From: Seiridium cupressi
Lineage: Eukaryota; Ascomycota; Sordariomycetes; Amphisphaeriales; Sporocadaceae
NCBI GenBank assembly: GCA_036674765.1
Contig: JARVKI010000022.1
Coordinates: forward strand, 62,001-126,000
Length of the DNA: 64,000 nt
Direction of reading: 5' to 3'
The notes below the pieces were generated by a model. The model had not been told where the DNA came from. It searched no databases and saw only the letters and a program-made list of their open reading frames with translations. Shown one piece after another: positions 59,599 to 64,000 of the stretch (the stretch's first letter is position 1; the number at the start of each line of letters is the position of its first letter). The translations under genes and the position numbers were made by a program.

Positions 59599-61047
59599 CT
59601 AAAGTGCGCTCAGATCTAATGGCACGCTGCTACCCCGACCTGCTCTGTACTTTTTGGCAACTCCCTGGAATGGCCTTGGCTTCGGCAGTTGGCTATCGTC
59701 CGTGAAGCGCCACCTGTTATCCTCAATGACTATGCGACCGCCACCGCCACGAGGACTCGCCAGTCCCGCAGTCGTGTTGGAGCGGGTTGGTGACGGCGAG
59801 TGGCCCCCGCCGTTATGTGTGAGAGTATACGCACTAGGATCCAGCATGGAAGTGCGTAGATTCGATGACGCACGAGCTCGGCTGACGGGCGCTGCAGGCG
59901 GTGGTGCCGGAGGCGGAGGGGCTGACGATGGAGGCGAGGGTGCTGTCGCTGGAGGCGGAGGTGGAGGGGCAGGCGGTGCTGAGGCTGGCGATGACTGGCC
60001 TCCCGCTGCCCGAATCGCAGCCTGAAGGGCAGCATTTTGAGACAATCCATTCGTGGTTGGTGCTGAGGGCGGTGGAGGAGGCGGCTGAGAACGGGCTGGC
60101 GCTGGCGGTGGCCTGAGGGGACCACTAGGCGGCGGAGGGGGCGCCGATGGAGCCGAAGAAGGCGGTGGAGGTGGAAGAGTAGGGGGTGCCGGTGCTGACG
60201 TAGGAGGAGGCGGTGGTGCAGGTGCTCCTGGTATCGGCGGAGCTGCCCCCGAAGGTTTACGTCCTGGTGGTGGTGGTGGTTTCTTGCCGATTGGAGGCGG
60301 CGGTCCCTTCATCGATGCCGAGGACATAGGCCGAGGCATATCACTGGGTGTCTTCCGCAAACTGGCTATCGATGGATGAGAAGGCAGACCCGGAGGAGTG
60401 GGTACTGCTCGGCCGGGTATTGCGGGCGCGGCTCCGGGCGGTGGCTTCGGGGCTCCGAAGCTGGGTGGCTTGGGAGCTGAAGATCTGGTAGTAGTCTCCG
60501 AATCCGACATATATGAGGCGCCCCGATCCGCTGTACATGGTTAGTGATGATTTAAGCAAGTGACCTCGAACTAGAAACTCACCCCCTGTGTCCACGCCAC
60601 CACGCTTCTTCAGCTTTGGCATGCCGCCCGCGAACAAGCCTCCTAATTGTGGCGCCGCATCCATGCCTGTTGCTGCTGAACCACTGTCCCGGCTGCCTTG
60701 GTCACTGTTACTCCGCACTCTGCTGCCCCCTGGCATTGGCGGTGCCAGTCCGGGTACTGGAGGAGCGCCGCCTGCCGGGGGGCCACCACCTCCTGATGGG
60801 CTGGCTACTATGGGTGCGGATCGATCATTTGTGACGGCCTTTTTGAGGGCTCTTCCTTTCTGGATGTCACCTAGCAAGGCACCCTGAGAATCGTTAGTGC
60901 TGGCGTGTAGGGAGACACCCGAGCATAACCTACTCGTCCTGCCACAGCTGGTGGCTTCGGCAAGCCGCCTGGTGGTGGAGGCGGGGGAGGGGGAGGGCCT
61001 CCCATGCCTGGCGGAGGCGGCGGGGGAGGTGGAGGAGGAGGCGGCAT
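59599..61047 (-). CDS. VRP1: Verprolin/WIP (actin-cytoskeleton protein)
   Basis: Three exons, 61047-60934, 60883-60583, 60530-59599; 448 aa. The start is a polyproline run with G insertions; exon 2 opens with the WH2 actin-binding motif GALLGDIQKGRALKKAVTND (LKK type). Long Pro-rich blocks typical of SH3/profilin ligands follow. The C-terminal segment (RWRFTDDSQLPKPRPF and KKYRAGRGSSVPLDL) matches the WASP-EVH1 binding end of WIP/verprolin. It links WASP (Las17) to actin during endocytosis and polarised growth. The in-frame joins were checked at each splice; the last intron carries a CTAAC branch. Strong Pro/Gly coding makes the opposite strand look open in several frames, which is an artefact. 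Confidence 0.9.
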
Positions 61048-62802
61048 GTTGATGATTGAGATTTTATTCTCGGCCGGGGCTCGACGGTTCAGACGCCGAA
61101 GTGTTCTGGGACTGTCGCGGAATTGTCTATGGCCGGCCCATGCGCTTCCAATAGTTCGGTGTCGCAGACGGGAAACAAAATAACGGGCGGCGGGCAATTG
61201 CGGGAGCTATGAATAATAAGAAATGAAGAATTGTATGCCGAGCTACACGATGCAAAAAGAAGGCGGGTATATGAGACGTGTAGCTTTCGCCGGCGAGGCA
61301 AAGTTGACGTTGCGAATGGCCGCTGTTCACTGGCTGCTCGAGGCCCGACGTTGAAGCCTGGCCAAGGGTTCTCTCAGCCGCGCGGGTGTCGTCACTTGCT
61401 GTGGCGCAGTCCATCTGTGGGCCCCCCACGTCGCCCACCGTACTGCAGCTGCGTCAAATGGCATGCGGAGACGGTCCATTCCTTCTGGGTTCCAGCTATG
61501 GAGACATGGATTGCTAGACCGCTTAAGGTGCAAGTCACGAAACGAATCATATTTTGTTACCATGTTCTCACCGGGCCCGTTGCCTATCGCCGTGGCTGAC
61601 ACATGGTATGGGGAGGGGCAGCGAATGCCAGATGCCTGTGGAGGTAGTAAGCGTGCTTGACCGCATGTATTGGAACTTTTGCAATTGCTGCGCGTTCTGT
61701 ATTACATACAGTAAACGAAGCAAAAACCCCACGTTTCAGCCACAAATCACAATACACCCAACATCCCGTCGTATTCTATGCTGTTTCGCCATACCTAGTA
61801 GGGACCTATGCGATTATCATCATGTCGACTTTTGTCCCTGCTTCCCTCCCGCCTATAACATAAAGACAGAGCGTTAGACTCCGGACGCATTTGATTTCTG
61901 CATTGCGTCAGTGACTAGTGAACAGCTTCTTGGCTGCCGATCAACGACGGGGGATGGGTGAGTTTGCGACGAGAGATGACCCAGTATGATTCGTGTGCGC
62001 AGGACGCTCCAGAGCCTCGTCTCGAGTCCATGATCAGCAATCATCTACACTCTATCAGGTTGGTTCATGTGAGAAGAGTGCCCTGGCCCGGCAACAGGGC
62101 AGACCGTAACGGGTACAATTCAACTCGTTACATGCCCCGTTGATTGCTGTCATTCTTGTCACACTTGCTCGACACAGCGATCAATCTTGGCGTAGCGACT
62201 ACATGTGTCGGATCGGACGCGGCAAATCAAGTCGGGCCAAAAGCCAGACAAGAAGCCCTGTGTCAATATGAGCATTGGGCTCATCAATTGTGCCCGACGC
62301 TGCTGTGGCTGCCTTTGTGTCTATTACACAGAGAGTAAGGGATCATTTCGTACTAGGAGCTATGTTTCGGCTTGTCGGCCGTTGGGTAGTTAGCCTAAAA
62401 TACTAGTTAGAGTTTCGGAGGAACACACTGCTGTCAACCATCTAGCAGGTTTTTGTGCAGTCCGTATGATCGCTCTTTAGCAGTTGTCCGGCTGTTTTGG
62501 GACGTCCATGTGTATGGGAGGGATGCTCATTGGCTGTGCTAACAGTACATTGTATGTCATGTATTCCTGAACCCCTGGATTGCTGGGGCCCAGTGGCCCG
62601 GCTCCCGAGGTCTAAGCACTAGTCCAATTGGACAATCGGGCATTGGAGATTTTCCAGATCAGGAGCTGGGGTAGCTCCACGGCACGGCATCGTCACGTCA
62701 AGTCGTTCATCTGCCACGCTTGGGCTCTTCGCTCGAACCACAGCCCCGGGCCACGACGACATCGCCTTTTCGCAACCTCTGCCTCCGCTTCCCCACGCGT
62801 CA
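61048..62802. promoter_or_regulatory. Divergent region between verprolin and the edge gene
   Basis: About 1.75 kb between divergent start codons. Short open frames on both strands have no recognisable product. The 200 bases before 62803 include C-rich leader sequence. Confidence 0.5.
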
Positions 62803-64000
62803 ATGTCGCTGGCCACTTTGGGCAGATCCAGCGCCATGCGCCGACCCGCCTATCCCCCCAGACAAGCTACCGTCTGTCTCATCTGCGATGCCCTCTCCGT
62901 CCGGCGCCCAGACAAGGCCAAGGCCTTGTTCAGCACGCGGGCCGTCTCGAAACCTCGACCAACACCGACTCGGGGCGCGCAGAGTGTCAACCTCAAAGCC
63001 GCAGCGAACGGAAGCCGACCGAGATGGCTGGCATCCCAGACTAGTGACCGCACAGCTGGGGGTTCTGCAAATGGGCCCCAGACCGACATGGGAGCTGTGG
63101 ACCGACGGCCGCCAGTCCCCAAACCGGCAGGCAAAGAACTCTCATCGCTGACGGACATGATGGCGTATATTGGGAATAGCAAAGCCAAGGTCGTGGAACA
63201 CAGAGGGCTCCCATCCGAGGCCGAGACGAGCGCCGCTTTGCGAGCTTGTCAAACTGTAGCCGATTATATCATGGACGAATCCGTACAACCACAAATCACC
63301 CATATGATCAACGAAACGGACTCGGCCGCCTCGAATCTATTATCTTTGGACTCGAACGGCCGAAAGGCCCCGGCGGCATCACCGTCGGAGGAGGAGCCTG
63401 GAACTAGTCCTAGAAACGCCTTGATATCTGTCCAACTCCGCCAGACGATTGACAAAATATCCGAGGCTGCATATGTTACGCTGGCGCACCCGACCGTTTT
63501 TATCACGTCAAGCTTGCTGCGGCAGTACGTCAAGGTGCAGGCGACCTTGGGTAAGCCCGAAACACTACCTCGTGCATTTCAACTCTATGCTTCCAAGCCC
63601 GTGCCCAAGAAGGCCTCAGGGTCTATCCAGTACACAAGACAAAATCCCAAGAAAGCATCCAACGCCGTAGACAGCGAGGTCGCTGAAATGGCCCTTGACA
63701 CGGCGATTGATGCCAAGAACTTGGACGCTGCTGTGGGAATCATCGAGAATACATATACGACAACGGCCTTTATCCGATCTAAACTTCTACGCAAAACGAC
63801 GCTTCCCATAGCAACGTTTGCGGCGACGCCTTTGGCGGCATATGCGCTGGCAAGGAACTTCTCAGTGTTCCAAGACGCCATGGATACCGCTACGGCAACT
63901 AACGTGGCTTTTGCCGGCATTCTGGCCTACGTCGGATTCACAGCGTCAATAGGCTTCGTCGCAGCGACAACAGCTAACGACCAGATGAAACGCGTCACCT
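62803..64000 (+). CDS. Mitochondrial-looking membrane protein, 3'-truncated
   Basis: ATG at 62803 (MSLATLGRSSAMRRPAYPPRQ) opens a frame that stays open for 399 codons to the edge of the window. The first 50 residues are rich in Arg and Ala and lack acids early, like a mitochondrial presequence. The middle has conserved-looking stretches: DMMAYIGNSKAKVVEHRGLPSE, RACQTVADYIMDESVQPQITHM, and NLDAAVGIIENTY. The C-terminal part contains two hydrophobic helices (ATFAATPLAAYALA and FAGILAYVGFTASIGFVAA). I recall similar uncharacterised fungal mitochondrial proteins, but the name is not known to me. The gene continues beyond 64000 and starts outside any frame that ends in the window. Confidence 0.8.
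   Translation, partial: MSLATLGRSSAMRRPAYPPRQATVCLICDALSVRRPDKAKALFSTRAVSKPRPTPTRGAQSVNLKAAANGSRPRWLASQTSDRTAGGSANGPQTDMGAVDRRPPVPKPAGKELSSLTDMMAYIGNSKAKVVEHRGLPSEAETSAALRACQTVADYIMDESVQPQITHMINETDSAASNLLSLDSNGRKAPAASPSEEEPGTSPRNALISVQLRQTIDKISEAAYVTLAHPTVFITSSLLRQYVKVQATLGKPETLPRAFQLYASKPVPKKASGSIQYTRQNPKKASNAVDSEVAEMALDTAIDAKNLDAAVGIIENTYTTTAFIRSKLLRKTTLPIATFAATPLAAYALARNFSVFQDAMDTATATNVAFAGILAYVGFTASIGFVAATTANDQMKRVT

Noticed and set aside
59654..60116. Gly-rich plus-strand frames opposite verprolin
   Set aside because: They arise from the complement of proline codons.
1..64000. CRISPR arrays, insertion sequences, operons
   Set aside because: None seen; the DNA is eukaryotic nuclear. No regularly spaced repeats or transposase motif were found.

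Overview
The window is nuclear DNA from a filamentous ascomycete, most likely a sordariomycete of the order Hypocreales. The reasons are short GT-AG introns of about 50-80 nt with CTAAC/CTGAC branch sites, a full set of fungal housekeeping genes, a fungal-type class I terpene synthase, and gene-poor AT-richer stretches with decayed genes. The species cannot be fixed from this sequence alone. I rebuilt exon structures by hand from reading frame, splice signals and family continuity. Spans given are start codon to stop codon.

Left part (1-9.4 kb): mitochondrial ribosomal protein bL21m, the spindle-checkpoint kinase Mps1 (minus), ribosomal stalk protein P2 (minus) divergent from the histone chaperone Spt2, then an initiator tRNA-Met gene. 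That tRNA gene is interrupted in the D-arm by a 55-nt GT...AG insertion that looks like a spliceosomal intron. This is the most unusual object in the window. It is followed by a decayed short-chain dehydrogenase and a gene-poor stretch to 13.4 kb.

Middle part (13.4-37.5 kb): a poly(ADP-ribose) polymerase without a BRCT domain, an NCS1 nucleobase permease, an F-box protein, a secreted alpha/beta hydrolase (minus) and cystathionine gamma-lyase (minus). Then comes an accessory region (27-37.5 kb) with an intact seven-exon terpene synthase, a second F-box-like gene and a dead cytochrome P450.

Right part (38-64 kb): a dense housekeeping block with alpha-tubulin, Nop12 (minus), a Sds3/Dep1 subunit of the Rpd3L deacetylase complex, the tiny Cox assembly factor Coa3 (minus), the 3'-end processing factor Pta1/symplekin, a She3-like coiled-coil protein, a large unrecognised conserved-looking protein, verprolin (minus), and a mitochondrial-looking membrane protein that runs off the right edge. 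Several of these genes share divergent promoters (P2/Spt2, Nop12/Dep1, Coa3/Pta1). Four of them begin with start-codon exons of only 6-12 nt.
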